Shown here in pieces: positions 35,578 through 44,556 of a stretch of 64,000 nt of DNA (the stretch's first letter is position 1; the number at the start of each line of letters is the position of its first letter). Origin of the DNA: JAANXG01 sp034520625 (lineage in GTDB: Bacteria > Pseudomonadota > Gammaproteobacteria > Arenicellales > JAANXG01). Under the pieces are notes generated by a model. The model did no database searches. It was not told the DNA's origin and was given only the letters and a program-made list of their open reading frames with translations. A program made the position numbers and the translations under genes. The stretch covers positions 62,001 through 126,000 of the forward strand of contig JAXHNI010000012.1 of the NCBI GenBank assembly GCA_034520625.1. Reading direction: 5' to 3'.

Positions 35578-36010
35578 AACACCGGGCGAGCTCATAGTCG
35601 CCGAGCCTTCGGGCACATACGCAAAACGGCCGCCGCTGGTCGGAGACTGCAGCGTGCTGGCGGCCGTGCTTTTCGACGAGCCGGAGCGCGACCGAGCCAC
35701 CAGGGCTTTGGCGGGCATGGAGCTCTTCGCGCCGTTTCTTCTCGATCATGAACTGGTCAGCGTAGCGGTCAAAAAAGCTAGCCAGGGGCTGGAAGAGGTC
35801 GTGCGACAGGGCCTGGCGGACCTGGCGGAACTGGAGATCACGCGCCGGCCTGTGGATGTTGCGGCCCAGTGGCGCGTGGCACTCGACTATGATCTGTCGG
35901 CTTACGACGCGGCATATCTTCAACTGGCAGTGGAACTGCAAGCTCCGCTGGTAACATTCGATCGCCGCCTCGGCGCTGCCGCCAAACAGATCCTGGAAAA
36001 CTCTACATGA
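35567..36010 (+). CDS. PIN-domain toxin (VapC-like)
   Basis: The 147-residue protein carries the PIN-domain acidic set: Asp27 (VGDCSVLAAV), Glu62 (LLDHELVSVAV), Asp114 (LSAYDAAYLQLA) and Asp132 (LVTFDRRLGAA). These residues bind Mg2+ for RNase activity, so the toxin looks intact. The N-terminal about 20 residues before VGDCSV may be an over-extended start. It is paired with the upstream antitoxin and lies only 10 bases before liuB. Confidence 0.85.
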   Translation: MPAETPGELIVAEPSGTYAKRPPLVGDCSVLAAVLFDEPERDRATRALAGMELFAPFLLDHELVSVAVKKASQGLEEVVRQGLADLAELEITRRPVDVAAQWRVALDYDLSAYDAAYLQLAVELQAPLVTFDRRLGAAAKQILENST

Positions 36011-36020
36011 ATCGTCAGTC

Positions 36021-37628
36021 ATGACCGTATTACGCTCCAACCTCGACACCCGCGGCGACGAGTTCCAGGCCAACCGCGCGCATCTGCAGTCCCTGGTGGA
36101 CGACCTGCGGGAGAAAGCCGAAGTCATCGCCCGGGGCGGCGGCGAGCGGGCCCGTGAAAAGCACGTCGCCCGGGACAAGCTGCTGCCCCGCGACCGCATC
36201 CAGGCGCTGCTGGACGTCGGCACCCCGTTCCTGGAACTGTCCCAGTTCGCCGCCTACGGCGTCTACGACGACGACGTGCCGGCCGCCGGGGTGATTACCG
36301 GCATCGGCCGCATCCAGGGCCGCGAATGCATGGTCGTCGCCAACGACGCCACGGTGAAGGGCGGCACCTACTATCCCCTGACCGTGAAGAAACACCTGCG
36401 CGCCCAGGAGATCGCCGAGCAGAACCGCCTGCCCTGCGTGTACCTGGTGGACTCCGGCGGCGCTTTCCTGCCCAAGCAGGACGAAGTGTTCCCCGACCGC
36501 GACCACTTCGGCCGCATCTTCTTCAACCAGGCCAACATGTCGGCGAAAGGCATCCCGCAGATCGCGGCAGTGATGGGCTCCTGCACCGCCGGCGGCGCCT
36601 ACGTCCCGGCCATGGCGGACGAGAGCATCATCGTCAGGGAGCAGGGCACGATCTTCCTCGGCGGCCCGCCCCTGGTGAAGGCCGCCACCGGGGAAACGGT
36701 GACGGCGGAGGAGCTCGGCGGCGCCGACGTCCACGCCCGCACCTCCGGCGTGGTGGACCACTACGCCAACGACGACCGTCATGCGCTCGCCATCGCCCGG
36801 CGGATCGTTGCGGACCTGAACACGGCCAAGCACCACGATCTGGACGTCCGCGAGTCCCGGGATCCGGTTCTGGACCCTGCCGAGCTCTACGGCGTGATCC
36901 CCGACGATACGCGCCGGCCCTACGACATCCGCGAGGTGATAGGCCGGGTCGTCGACGCCAGCGAGTTCGACGAGTTCAAGCAGCTCTACGGCACGACGCT
37001 GGTCTGCGGCTTCGCCCGCATCCACGGCTATCCTGTCGGCGTTATCGCCAACAACGGTATACTGTTCTCCGAATCCGCCCTCAAGGGCGCGCATTTCGTC
37101 GAGCTGTGCTGCCAGCGCCGGATCCCGCTGGTATTCCTGCAGAACATCACCGGCTTCATGGTGGGGAAGAAGTACGAGGCCGGCGGCATCGCCCGCGACG
37201 GCGCCAAGCTGGTAACCGCGGTTTCCACCGCCCGGGTGCCCAAGTTCACGGTCATCGTCGGCGGCAGCTTCGGTGCCGGCAACTACGGCATGTGCGGTCG
37301 CGCCTACAATCCCCGTTTCCTGTGGATGTGGCCCAATGCCCGCATCTCCGTCATGGGCGGCCAGCAGGCCGCCAACGTCCTGGCCCAGGTGAAGAAGGAC
37401 AACCTGGAAGCCCGCGGCGAGGAATGGCCGGCGGAGGACGAAGCGGCGTTCAAGCAGCCGATCCTCGACCAGTACGAGCACCAGGGCCACCCGTACTACG
37501 CCAGCGCGCGGCTCTGGGACGACGGCATCATCGACCCGGTGGACACCCGCCGGGTCCTGGGCCTGGGGCTGTCGGCGGCGCTCAATGCGCCGATCGAAGA
37601 GACGCGCTTCGGCGTCTTCAGGATGTGA
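36021..37628 (+). CDS. liuB: 3-methylcrotonyl-CoA carboxylase beta subunit
   Basis: The 535-residue carboxyltransferase has VYLVDSGGAFLPKQDEVFPD, GIPQIAAVMGSCTAGGAYVP and VGGSFGAGNYGMCGRAYNPR, the acyl-CoA and carboxybiotin sites of MCC/PCC-type beta subunits. With LiuD it carboxylates 3-methylcrotonyl-CoA to 3-methylglutaconyl-CoA in the cytoplasm. GSFGAGNYGMCGRA is typical of MCC rather than PCC. It starts 10 bases after the toxin gene; liuC follows after 38 bases. Confidence 0.93.
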   Translation: MTVLRSNLDTRGDEFQANRAHLQSLVDDLREKAEVIARGGGERAREKHVARDKLLPRDRIQALLDVGTPFLELSQFAAYGVYDDDVPAAGVITGIGRIQGRECMVVANDATVKGGTYYPLTVKKHLRAQEIAEQNRLPCVYLVDSGGAFLPKQDEVFPDRDHFGRIFFNQANMSAKGIPQIAAVMGSCTAGGAYVPAMADESIIVREQGTIFLGGPPLVKAATGETVTAEELGGADVHARTSGVVDHYANDDRHALAIARRIVADLNTAKHHDLDVRESRDPVLDPAELYGVIPDDTRRPYDIREVIGRVVDASEFDEFKQLYGTTLVCGFARIHGYPVGVIANNGILFSESALKGAHFVELCCQRRIPLVFLQNITGFMVGKKYEAGGIARDGAKLVTAVSTARVPKFTVIVGGSFGAGNYGMCGRAYNPRFLWMWPNARISVMGGQQAANVLAQVKKDNLEARGEEWPAEDEAAFKQPILDQYEHQGHPYYASARLWDDGIIDPVDTRRVLGLGLSAALNAPIEETRFGVFRM

Positions 37629-37666
37629 CCCGTGCATTTACCATCGACATTGCATTGTGAGGCTGC

Positions 37667-38449
37667 ATGCTCCAACTCGACATAGACCAGAAAGGCATCG
37701 CCACCCTCACGCTCAATCGTCCGGACCGGCACAACGCCTTCGACGACGAGTTGATCGCGGCGCTTCACGGGCACCTGGAGAAAATCGAGGCCGATCCCGC
37801 TGTCCGCCTCGTGGTGCTGGCAGCCAACGGCAAGAGCTTTTCCGCCGGCGCCGACCTCAACTGGATGCGCCGCATGTCGGACTACTCGGAAGACGAGAAC
37901 TTCGAGGACGCCATGCAGCTCGCGAACATGCTCGAGCGTCTGGACGCCCTGCGCAAGCCGACCATCGCCCGGGTGCAGGGCCACGCTTTCGGCGGCGGCG
38001 TCGGCCTGGTGGCCTGCTGCGATATCGCCGTCGCGGCCGGATCCGCCAAGTTCTGCCTGTCCGAGGTGCGGCTCGGGCTGATGCCGTCGATCATCAGCCC
38101 CTTCGTGGTCCGGGCCATCGGGGCCCGCGAGGCCCGGCGCTACTTCCAGACCGCCGAGCGTTTCGATGCCGAGGAGGCGTTCCGGATCGGGCTGGTGCAC
38201 CGCACCGTCGCCCCGGTGGCGCTGGACGACGCCGTGGACGAGATCATCGGCAATCTGCTGCAGGGCGGCCCGGAAGCCCAGTCGGCCACCAAGGACTTCA
38301 TCGCCCTGAACGACAGTACCCCCATCAACAAGGAGCTGCTGCGCGACGCCGCCCGGCGCATTGCCAATCTGCGTGCGTCGGACGAGGGCAAGGAAGGTCT
38401 GTCGGCATTCCTGGAAAAACGCTCTCCCGGGTGGCGGCCGGATGATTGA
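37667..38449 (+). CDS. liuC: Methylglutaconyl-CoA hydratase
   Basis: The 260-residue crotonase-fold protein has LNRPDRHNAFDDELIAALH, GKSFSAGADLNWMRRM (oxyanion hole) and GHAFGGGVGLVACCDIAVAA, with the family's acidic residues in KFCLSEVRLGLMPSIISPFV. Between liuB and liuD it should hydrate 3-methylglutaconyl-CoA to HMG-CoA. Length and motifs are complete. Confidence 0.92.
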   Translation: MLQLDIDQKGIATLTLNRPDRHNAFDDELIAALHGHLEKIEADPAVRLVVLAANGKSFSAGADLNWMRRMSDYSEDENFEDAMQLANMLERLDALRKPTIARVQGHAFGGGVGLVACCDIAVAAGSAKFCLSEVRLGLMPSIISPFVVRAIGAREARRYFQTAERFDAEEAFRIGLVHRTVAPVALDDAVDEIIGNLLQGGPEAQSATKDFIALNDSTPINKELLRDAARRIANLRASDEGKEGLSAFLEKRSPGWRPDD

Positions 38450-38550
38450 CCGCCGTATTGGAACCGCCGCCGTGAACGACTGTTCATCACTACTCACTGA
38501 AACCACAGGTTTGACGTCCGACCTGCGGACGTACTGCCGGAAACCAGAGA

Positions 38551-40527
38551 ATGTTCAAGCGCATCCTGATCGCCAACCGCGGTGAGATCGCCTGCCGCAT
38601 CGCCCGCACCGCCGGGCGGCTGGGCATCCAGACGGTCGGTGTCTACTCCGACGCCGATGCCGACGCACTCCATACCCGCGCCATGGACCTGTCAGTACAT
38701 ATCGGACCCGCCCCGGCGCGGGACAGCTACCTGAACGTCGACCGCATCATCAAGGCGGCGAAAGACACCGGCTGCCAGGCCATCCATCCCGGCTACGGCT
38801 TCCTGTCGGAAAACGCCGGGCTGGCCCGCGCCTGCGCCGACAACGGCCTGACGTTCATCGGCCCGCCCCCCGACGCGATCGAGGCGATGGGCTCGAAGAT
38901 CCGCGCCAAGCAGATCATGGAAAACTCCGGCATCCCCCTGGTGCCCGGCTACCACGGCGAGGACCAGTCCACCAGCCATCTGCAGGCCGTCGCCGACGGG
39001 ATCGGCTACCCGGTCCTGATCAAGGCTTCGGCAGGCGGCGGCGGCAAGGGCATGCGCGTGGTGCGCGACTCCGGCGATTTCGCTTCCGCGCTGGAAGGTG
39101 CCAGGCGGGAATCGTCCTCCGCGTTCGGCGACGACAAGGTGCTGATTGAAAAATACCTCCACAAGCCGCGGCACGTGGAAGTCCAGGTATTCCGCGACAA
39201 CTTCGGCGCGTGTGTGCACCTGTTCGAGCGCGACTGCTCCATTCAGCGCCGCCACCAGAAGATCCTGGAGGAGGCGCCCGCCCCCGGACTCGATGAGGTG
39301 ACGCGAAGACGAATGGGCGAGGCCGCCGTGCGCGCGGCGGACGCCATCGACTACCGCGGCGCGGGCACGGTGGAGTTCATCATGAACGAAGCCGGCGACT
39401 TCTTTTTCATGGAAATGAACACCCGCCTGCAGGTCGAACACCCGGTTACGGAGCTAGTGACCGGCCAGGACCTGGTGGCGTGGCAGCTCCGCGTGGCGGC
39501 CGGCGAGCCCCTGCCCTGCGGGCAGGACGAGCTGCAGATCCACGGCCATGCCTTCGAGGCGCGTGTCTACGCCGAGAACCCGGCCCGGGAGTTCCTGCCT
39601 TCCACCGGACGGCTGACCCTCGCGGCGTTCCCCGAACAGGACGAATACGTACGCGTGGACGCGGGCGTGCAAACAGGCGACATCATCAGCGTCCACTACG
39701 ACCCGATGATCGCCAAGATCATCACCTGGGGCCCGGACCGCCGCGCCGCCCTGGAGCGCCTGCACGGCGCCCTGGGGGAAACACGCATCGCCGGCGTCGA
39801 AACCAACGTCGAGTTTCTGCTGGCGGTGCTCGAGCAGGACGAGGTCGCCGAAGGTGGCGCCGACACACACTTCGTCGAGCAGCATCTGGCGGATTTGGTC
39901 GGGCTGGAAGCAACGCCGCCCACCGTCCTCGTGCTGGCGGCGTTTCACGAGATCGCCTCACTGGCAAACCGGAACCGGCGGCTGGGCGACGCCGACCCGT
40001 TCTCCGCCGTCGACGGCTGGCGTCCCAACCTGGCCAGCGAGCTCCGCTTCGAGTACGGCGACGCTGTCCGGAGCCACGAGTGCCGGCTGGTGTTCGACCG
40101 GACGGACATGCAGGTCATCGTCGATGACGACGCCTGCCGGGTCCAAGGCGAGCTGATGGAGGACGGCCGGCTCACGGTCGTCGTAGACGGCCTGAAATGC
40201 GAAGCTCATGTCGTGCAGCGCCCGGAGCGGCTGGACGTGTTCTTCCAGGGCCGGCACTACGGTTTGACCCGGCGGGTGGACACAGTCTCGGACACCGAGG
40301 CCGCGGCCGCCGACCGGATCACCGCCCCCATGCCCGGCAGGATCACCGCCGTCAACGTCAAGGCGGGCGACCGGGTAGAGCGCGGCGCGGTGCTGCTGAC
40401 GCTGGAAGCAATGAAAATGGAGCACAGCCTGGCGGCGCCCCGCGACGGCGTCATAGAGCGGATTCCCTACCAGGCGGGGGACTCGGTCGCGGAAGGCGCA
40501 GAGCTCGTCATCTACGAGGAAAGCTGA
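38551..40527 (+). CDS. liuD: 3-methylcrotonyl-CoA carboxylase biotin-containing alpha subunit
   Basis: The 658-residue protein has an N-terminal biotin-carboxylase ATP-grasp domain (FKRILIANRGEIACRIARTA, then LIKASAGGGGKGMR, HVEVQVFRD and FMEMNTRLQVEHPVTELVTG), an MCC-type linker, and a C-terminal biotinyl domain with Lys622 in LEAMKMEHS. It carboxylates biotin with ATP and bicarbonate and passes CO2 to LiuB. It is followed by a convergent diguanylate cyclase gene 43 bases away, so the transcript should end there. Confidence 0.93.
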   Translation: MFKRILIANRGEIACRIARTAGRLGIQTVGVYSDADADALHTRAMDLSVHIGPAPARDSYLNVDRIIKAAKDTGCQAIHPGYGFLSENAGLARACADNGLTFIGPPPDAIEAMGSKIRAKQIMENSGIPLVPGYHGEDQSTSHLQAVADGIGYPVLIKASAGGGGKGMRVVRDSGDFASALEGARRESSSAFGDDKVLIEKYLHKPRHVEVQVFRDNFGACVHLFERDCSIQRRHQKILEEAPAPGLDEVTRRRMGEAAVRAADAIDYRGAGTVEFIMNEAGDFFFMEMNTRLQVEHPVTELVTGQDLVAWQLRVAAGEPLPCGQDELQIHGHAFEARVYAENPAREFLPSTGRLTLAAFPEQDEYVRVDAGVQTGDIISVHYDPMIAKIITWGPDRRAALERLHGALGETRIAGVETNVEFLLAVLEQDEVAEGGADTHFVEQHLADLVGLEATPPTVLVLAAFHEIASLANRNRRLGDADPFSAVDGWRPNLASELRFEYGDAVRSHECRLVFDRTDMQVIVDDDACRVQGELMEDGRLTVVVDGLKCEAHVVQRPERLDVFFQGRHYGLTRRVDTVSDTEAAAADRITAPMPGRITAVNVKAGDRVERGAVLLTLEAMKMEHSLAAPRDGVIERIPYQAGDSVAEGAELVIYEES

Positions 40528-40570
40528 CCCCCGGCGGCGGTCTGCATCCGCCCCGTCGAGGCTCAGGTCT

Positions 40571-41947
40571 TCACGTCCGCTGCTGCCTTTGCCGCTTCGC
40601 GGCATACATTTCGTTGTCGGCATGAATGAGCAGCTCGCGCTCGTCCGAGCCATGGTCCGGAAACAGAGCCACGCCGACACAAGCACCGCTCTTGACCATA
40701 CCCTCCGACAATTCCACCGGCTGCGTCAGGATCGCCTCGATTTTTCCGGCAACCTCGTAGGCGTATTCAGCGGTATTGAATCCTTCCAGCAACACCGCAA
40801 ACTCGTCGCCGCCCAGTCGGGCAACTGTGTCCGTGGCGCGCAGGTTCTGCAGGAGACGATCGGCTGTCACACGCAGCAGGTCATCCCCTGTCGCGTGTCC
40901 GAACGCGTCGTTGACCTGTTTCAACCTGTCCAGGTCAATGAACAGTACGGCCAGTATCCGCTGCTCCCGCCGCGCGCGCGTCAGCGCGGTGGCGAGGCGA
41001 TCGTAAAACAGTTGCCGGTTCGGAAGCCCGGTCAGGTGGTCATACAGGGCCATGCGGCGAAGCCGCTCCTGCATCCGGACACGCTCCATGGCGGCGACCA
41101 GCTGGGTCGCCACGAATTCCAGCAGCTCCCGGTCCTTTTCTGCATAAGACACGGCACCGGCGGGGCTCTGCAGCAGAAGCGCTCCCAGGCTCGCGGTCCG
41201 GGACTTGAGCGGCACGCCCAGGCACGTGACGGCGCTTTCGCTCACGTCCCGCCATGACCGGTGATTACCGGCGTTGTCGGACACCGGACATACCAGCACC
41301 GCCTCTCCGGACCGGATGATCTCGGCACTGAGCAACGGGGCCGCAGGCTGGTCCGGGCCGGCCGGGTCCACGGACAGACCACGGCAATAGGGAAACGTCG
41401 GAGCGTCGCCGGCATCACCTTCGAGCGCCACGGAGAAGCAGGCGGCGGGAACCAGCGCCTTGACGATACCGTCGACCCGCTCGAACAGGATCGGCAGATC
41501 ATCCGCGGCATTGGCGGCTTCAGAGATCGCATACAGCGCATGCTGCATGGATTCGGCATGCTTGCGCTCGGTAACATCGCGGGCCACCGCGATCCTGAGC
41601 TGGTCGGCCTCGGACCAGCGCGCGGACCACATGATATGGACGGTGCTCCCGTCCTTGCGGATGTACCGGTTCTCGAAGTAGGTCTTGCTTTTGCCCGTCC
41701 GGACCTCGCGCGCTGCCTGCCGCGTCTTCTCGCGATCATCCGGGTGCACCATCTCCGCCACGGTCCGGCCCACGATCTCCTGCTGGTCGTAGCCGAAAAT
41801 TCTTTCGCAGGCCGCGCTCGCATACACGAACCGCCCGTCGGCGTCGACCAGGCAGATCGCATCGAGCAGGAGGTCGGTGTAGTTGGCCAATGGGCCATGC
41901 GGAGTTTTTTCCATCTTGCCTCGATCGGCTTCGGGAAGGTCGGTCAC
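40571..41947 (-). CDS. PAS-GAF-GGDEF diguanylate cyclase
   Basis: The 458-residue soluble protein has a PAS domain (about 20-140: AICLVDADGRFVYASAACER), a GAF-like domain (about 150-310, ending in CLGVPLKSRTASLGALLLQS) and a GGDEF domain (about 320-458) with intact RLGGDEFAVLLEGF. It should make cyclic di-GMP in response to a signal sensed by PAS or GAF. No I-site RxxD is obvious just upstream of GGDEF (…ATDTVARLGGDEF reads R-A-T-D). No EAL domain is present. Cyclic di-GMP often controls EPS output, but no direct link to the neighbours is shown. Confidence 0.9.
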   Translation of the reverse strand: MTDLPEADRGKMEKTPHGPLANYTDLLLDAICLVDADGRFVYASAACERIFGYDQQEIVGRTVAEMVHPDDREKTRQAAREVRTGKSKTYFENRYIRKDGSTVHIMWSARWSEADQLRIAVARDVTERKHAESMQHALYAISEAANAADDLPILFERVDGIVKALVPAACFSVALEGDAGDAPTFPYCRGLSVDPAGPDQPAAPLLSAEIIRSGEAVLVCPVSDNAGNHRSWRDVSESAVTCLGVPLKSRTASLGALLLQSPAGAVSYAEKDRELLEFVATQLVAAMERVRMQERLRRMALYDHLTGLPNRQLFYDRLATALTRARREQRILAVLFIDLDRLKQVNDAFGHATGDDLLRVTADRLLQNLRATDTVARLGGDEFAVLLEGFNTAEYAYEVAGKIEAILTQPVELSEGMVKSGACVGVALFPDHGSDERELLIHADNEMYAAKRQRQQRT

Positions 41948-42265
41948 TCGAGCGATCCGGCGCTCACTGACGAAGTCGCGTCCGATGATCCTGCAGGTTC
42001 AGGGATTTTACAAGTTGCGCCACTGAACCGGGAATGATTGCACTGGCCGCCCGGAGGGTTGACGCCGGAGTGCTTCCGCTCAGGGTGGCCCGGCGCGGTT
42101 TCCGCCGGCATTCCGAAGCATCACCGGCGGGCACCAGTTGCCATGCTGAGGCATCGGCGGGATACTGGGCAGATCATCGGTCGGGCGGCACCTTGAACCT
42201 CGAGTCGCCGCCGCGTCCGCACATGGGACGGACATCCGGAACCGGTATCTGGGAGCGGAATTCCA
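41948..42265. other. Divergent intergenic region, no gene seen
   Basis: 318 bases between the diguanylate cyclase and the ClpP-like gene. Short frames here do not look like real proteins. It should hold the two divergent promoters; I recognise no operator or repeat. Confidence 0.3.
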
Positions 42266-43138
42266 GTGCTCTATTACCTCGGTGAACACTTCACGGGCCG
42301 GCAATCACTCACCCGTTCATTCTGGGTGAACTTCGTTGCCCTCGCCTCCGTTCTCTATTTCGCCGGCACGATTGTTCGTGATATCGCCGCCACTGATTCA
42401 AGATTTCTGACCGGGTTCCTGGCATTCATCTCCATCAATATCCTCATCTACTCGTGGCAGGTGTTCGGGGTATGGCGCGCCTCGGAACGGGCACTGCAGG
42501 AGCATGCCTGGTTCCTCTGGGCACGCGGCGCGCAGATGGTGGTCGCACTGAGCGTACTGGTGATTCTCGGCCAGATACTGACCTACGTTCACCTGTCGGT
42601 ACAGACCGATCCACCGCCGCCGGGCGCCGACGATGTCCCGGGCTACGTGCTGGACCTGTCTTCTGACGGCACGGTGGTGGCCTTGAGCGGCGACATCGAC
42701 TTCGGGATCACCCGCGACATGAGGCGGATGCTCGAGAACCATGCGCGAATCGGCGCCGTGAGCCTGGACAGCCCGGGAGGCCTGGTGTCCGAAGCGCGCG
42801 GCCTCGCGAAGCTGATCATCCGCCGGAAACTTGCCACCTACGTTGCAGGGTCCTGCAGCTCGGCCTGCACCCATGTCTATATCAGCGGTGAGCGGCGGTT
42901 TCTCGGCCCGGACGCACGACTCGGTTTTCACAGCTACCGGCTGGATTCGCCCTACTCGGCCATATTCATGGACCCCGCCGCGGAGCAGCGCAACGACCTG
43001 GCGCTGTTCCATGATCGGCAGGTGGATCCGGCGTTTCTGGAACGCGTCCTCAACACGCCCCATGATGCCATCTGGTTCCCGTCTCATGACGAGCTGCTGG
43101 ATTCCGGGATTGCGCACGAGATACGGACGCTTCGTTAG
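42266..43138 (+). CDS. Membrane-anchored ClpP/crotonase-fold protein
   Basis: The 290-residue product (GTG start) has three membrane segments (about 15-35, 48-68, 90-113) and then a periplasmic ClpP-like domain: VVALSGDIDFGITRDMRR, AVSLDSPGGLVSEARGLAKL, AGSCSSACTHVYISGERRFL and LGFHSYR. The Ser in S-C-S-S-A and the His in G-F-H are the likely catalytic pair, as in COG3904-type periplasmic proteins. Substrate unknown. It stands alone between the diguanylate cyclase and a repeat region. Confidence 0.7.
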   Translation: MLYYLGEHFTGRQSLTRSFWVNFVALASVLYFAGTIVRDIAATDSRFLTGFLAFISINILIYSWQVFGVWRASERALQEHAWFLWARGAQMVVALSVLVILGQILTYVHLSVQTDPPPPGADDVPGYVLDLSSDGTVVALSGDIDFGITRDMRRMLENHARIGAVSLDSPGGLVSEARGLAKLIIRRKLATYVAGSCSSACTHVYISGERRFLGPDARLGFHSYRLDSPYSAIFMDPAAEQRNDLALFHDRQVDPAFLERVLNTPHDAIWFPSHDELLDSGIAHEIRTLR

Positions 43139-43240
43139 TGTACCCCGCCACTAGTGCCCCCGCTTCTGAAGCGGCCCCGTTGAAAGGCCCGCAGGCTGTG
43201 GCCGGATCGGTCGCACTCTCTCACTGTACCTGGCCCCATT

Positions 43241-43445
43241 CAACGGCCCGCAGGCCGTGGCCCGGATTGTGAGCCACTCTGAAGGAATGGGCCGGTGCCG
43301 GGGGCCGTCCCCCAGGGCCGCTGTGAATACATCCCTGTACGCTCTCGCTCAAACATCCCTGTTTTCGAGAGCCCTGGGGGACGGCCCCCGGCACCGGCCA
43401 CCACGATCATGCAGGGGTCAATTCGATACACGGCCTGCGGGCACA
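43241..43445. repeat. Branched palindromic repeat, copy 1 (core 43290-43399)
   Basis: A perfect 29-bp outer stem (43290-43318 with 43371-43399) encloses about 52 nt containing two small hairpins with the same loop, TACA-TCCC-TGTA (43328-43339) and AAACA-TCCC-TGTTT (43351-43364). Outside the core, CCCGCAGGCCGTG (near 43244) and its complement (near 43433) add a further inverted repeat. The same element occurs at 60351-60452 and, inverted, at 61062-61175. Confidence 0.85.
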
Positions 43446-43613
43446 CGCCGGACCCTGAGCGTACAAAAACACTTCGAAATTCACGATATCAGCGGTGGTG
43501 CCTGTATTTTCAAGGCATGGATGAACGGTGCTATGATGCAACGATGCAAGCTTCGCCGGCATTGAACCGCAGCAGAACACCCAGACTCTTTGTATTCGTG
43601 ACGTCCAGGAGCC

Positions 43614-44525
43614 TTGGTCCTGATGTTGTCGCTGCCTGAATCCGTTCGCATGTTCGAGGTGGGGCCCAGGGACGGCCTGCAGAACGAGCCCGCCGGCATC
43701 CCCACGGAAAAGAAGATCAAGCTGATCGACATGCTGTCGGAAACCGGCCTCAGAACCATCGAGGTCGGCAGCTTCGTGTCGCCCAGATGGGTGCCGCAGA
43801 TGAGCGATACCGAAGCCGTGCTGAAGGGCATCCGCCGCAGGGAAGGCATCATGTATCCCGTGCTTACCCCGAACATAAAGGGCTTCGAAGCCGCCGTGAA
43901 CGCGGGTGCTCACGAAGTGGCTGTTTTCGGCGCCGCGTCCGAGGGTTTCTCGCAAAAGAATATCAATTGCTCCATCGCCGAGAGCCTGGAGCGATTCGCG
44001 CCCGTTTGTGAAGCCGCGAAGGAACGGAACATACGCGTACGGGGCTACGTATCCTGTGTCGTGGGCTGCCCCTACGAGGGCCATGTTGATCCCGAAAAGG
44101 TCGCGGAAGTGTCCCGGGCCATTTACGACCTCGGCTGCTATGAGATCTCCCTGGGCGACACCATCGGCGTCGGCACACCGAAAATAGTCGAACGCATGCT
44201 GTACGCCGTCGGCGAACGCGTCCCCGTCGACAAGCTGTCGGTACATTTTCACGACACCCACGGCCAGGCGCTCGCCAACATCCTGACGGCCCTGCAGTGC
44301 GGGGTCACAGGCGTCGACAGCGCCGTGTCCGGGCTGGGGGGCTGCCCCTATGCCCACGGGGCATCCGGTAACGTCGCCACCGAGGATGTGCTTTACATGC
44401 TCAACGGCATGGAGATCGAAACCGGTGTCGACATGGATGCCCTGCTCGAGGCTTCGGCCTACGTCTCGAAGGCGCTCGGCCGCTCACCGGCCTCGAAGGT
44501 TGCCCGGGCCATGCTGGAGCACTGA
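43614..44525 (+). CDS. liuE: Hydroxymethylglutaryl-CoA lyase
   Basis: The 303-residue TIM-barrel enzyme has the N-terminal signature FEVGPRDGLQNEPAGIP, the metal/substrate segment IEVGSFVSPRWVPQMSD, SVHFHDTHGQALAN and the loop SGLGGCPYAHGASGNVATED with the catalytic Cys. It splits HMG-CoA to acetyl-CoA and acetoacetate, the last step of leucine breakdown. The start could also be ATG 43623. It is separated from liuD by 3.1 kb holding two unrelated genes and a repeat, so it may have its own promoter. Confidence 0.92.
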   Translation: MVLMLSLPESVRMFEVGPRDGLQNEPAGIPTEKKIKLIDMLSETGLRTIEVGSFVSPRWVPQMSDTEAVLKGIRRREGIMYPVLTPNIKGFEAAVNAGAHEVAVFGAASEGFSQKNINCSIAESLERFAPVCEAAKERNIRVRGYVSCVVGCPYEGHVDPEKVAEVSRAIYDLGCYEISLGDTIGVGTPKIVERMLYAVGERVPVDKLSVHFHDTHGQALANILTALQCGVTGVDSAVSGLGGCPYAHGASGNVATEDVLYMLNGMEIETGVDMDALLEASAYVSKALGRSPASKVARAMLEH

Positions 44526-44556
44526 AGCGGCCGGGCCCCCGCAAGCCGGGAGCGTT

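Noticed and set aside
36030..37637. 535-codon open frame antisense to liuB
   Set aside because: It mirrors liuB almost exactly, its translation is low-complexity (V, H, G, A, D), and it has no recognisable domain. Such frames are common opposite GC-rich genes with strong third-position bias.
43290..43399. Branched repeat considered as a tRNA or an integron attC site
   Set aside because: The long 29-bp stem, absence of CCA/anticodon features and absence of any integrase or gene cassette array fit neither.
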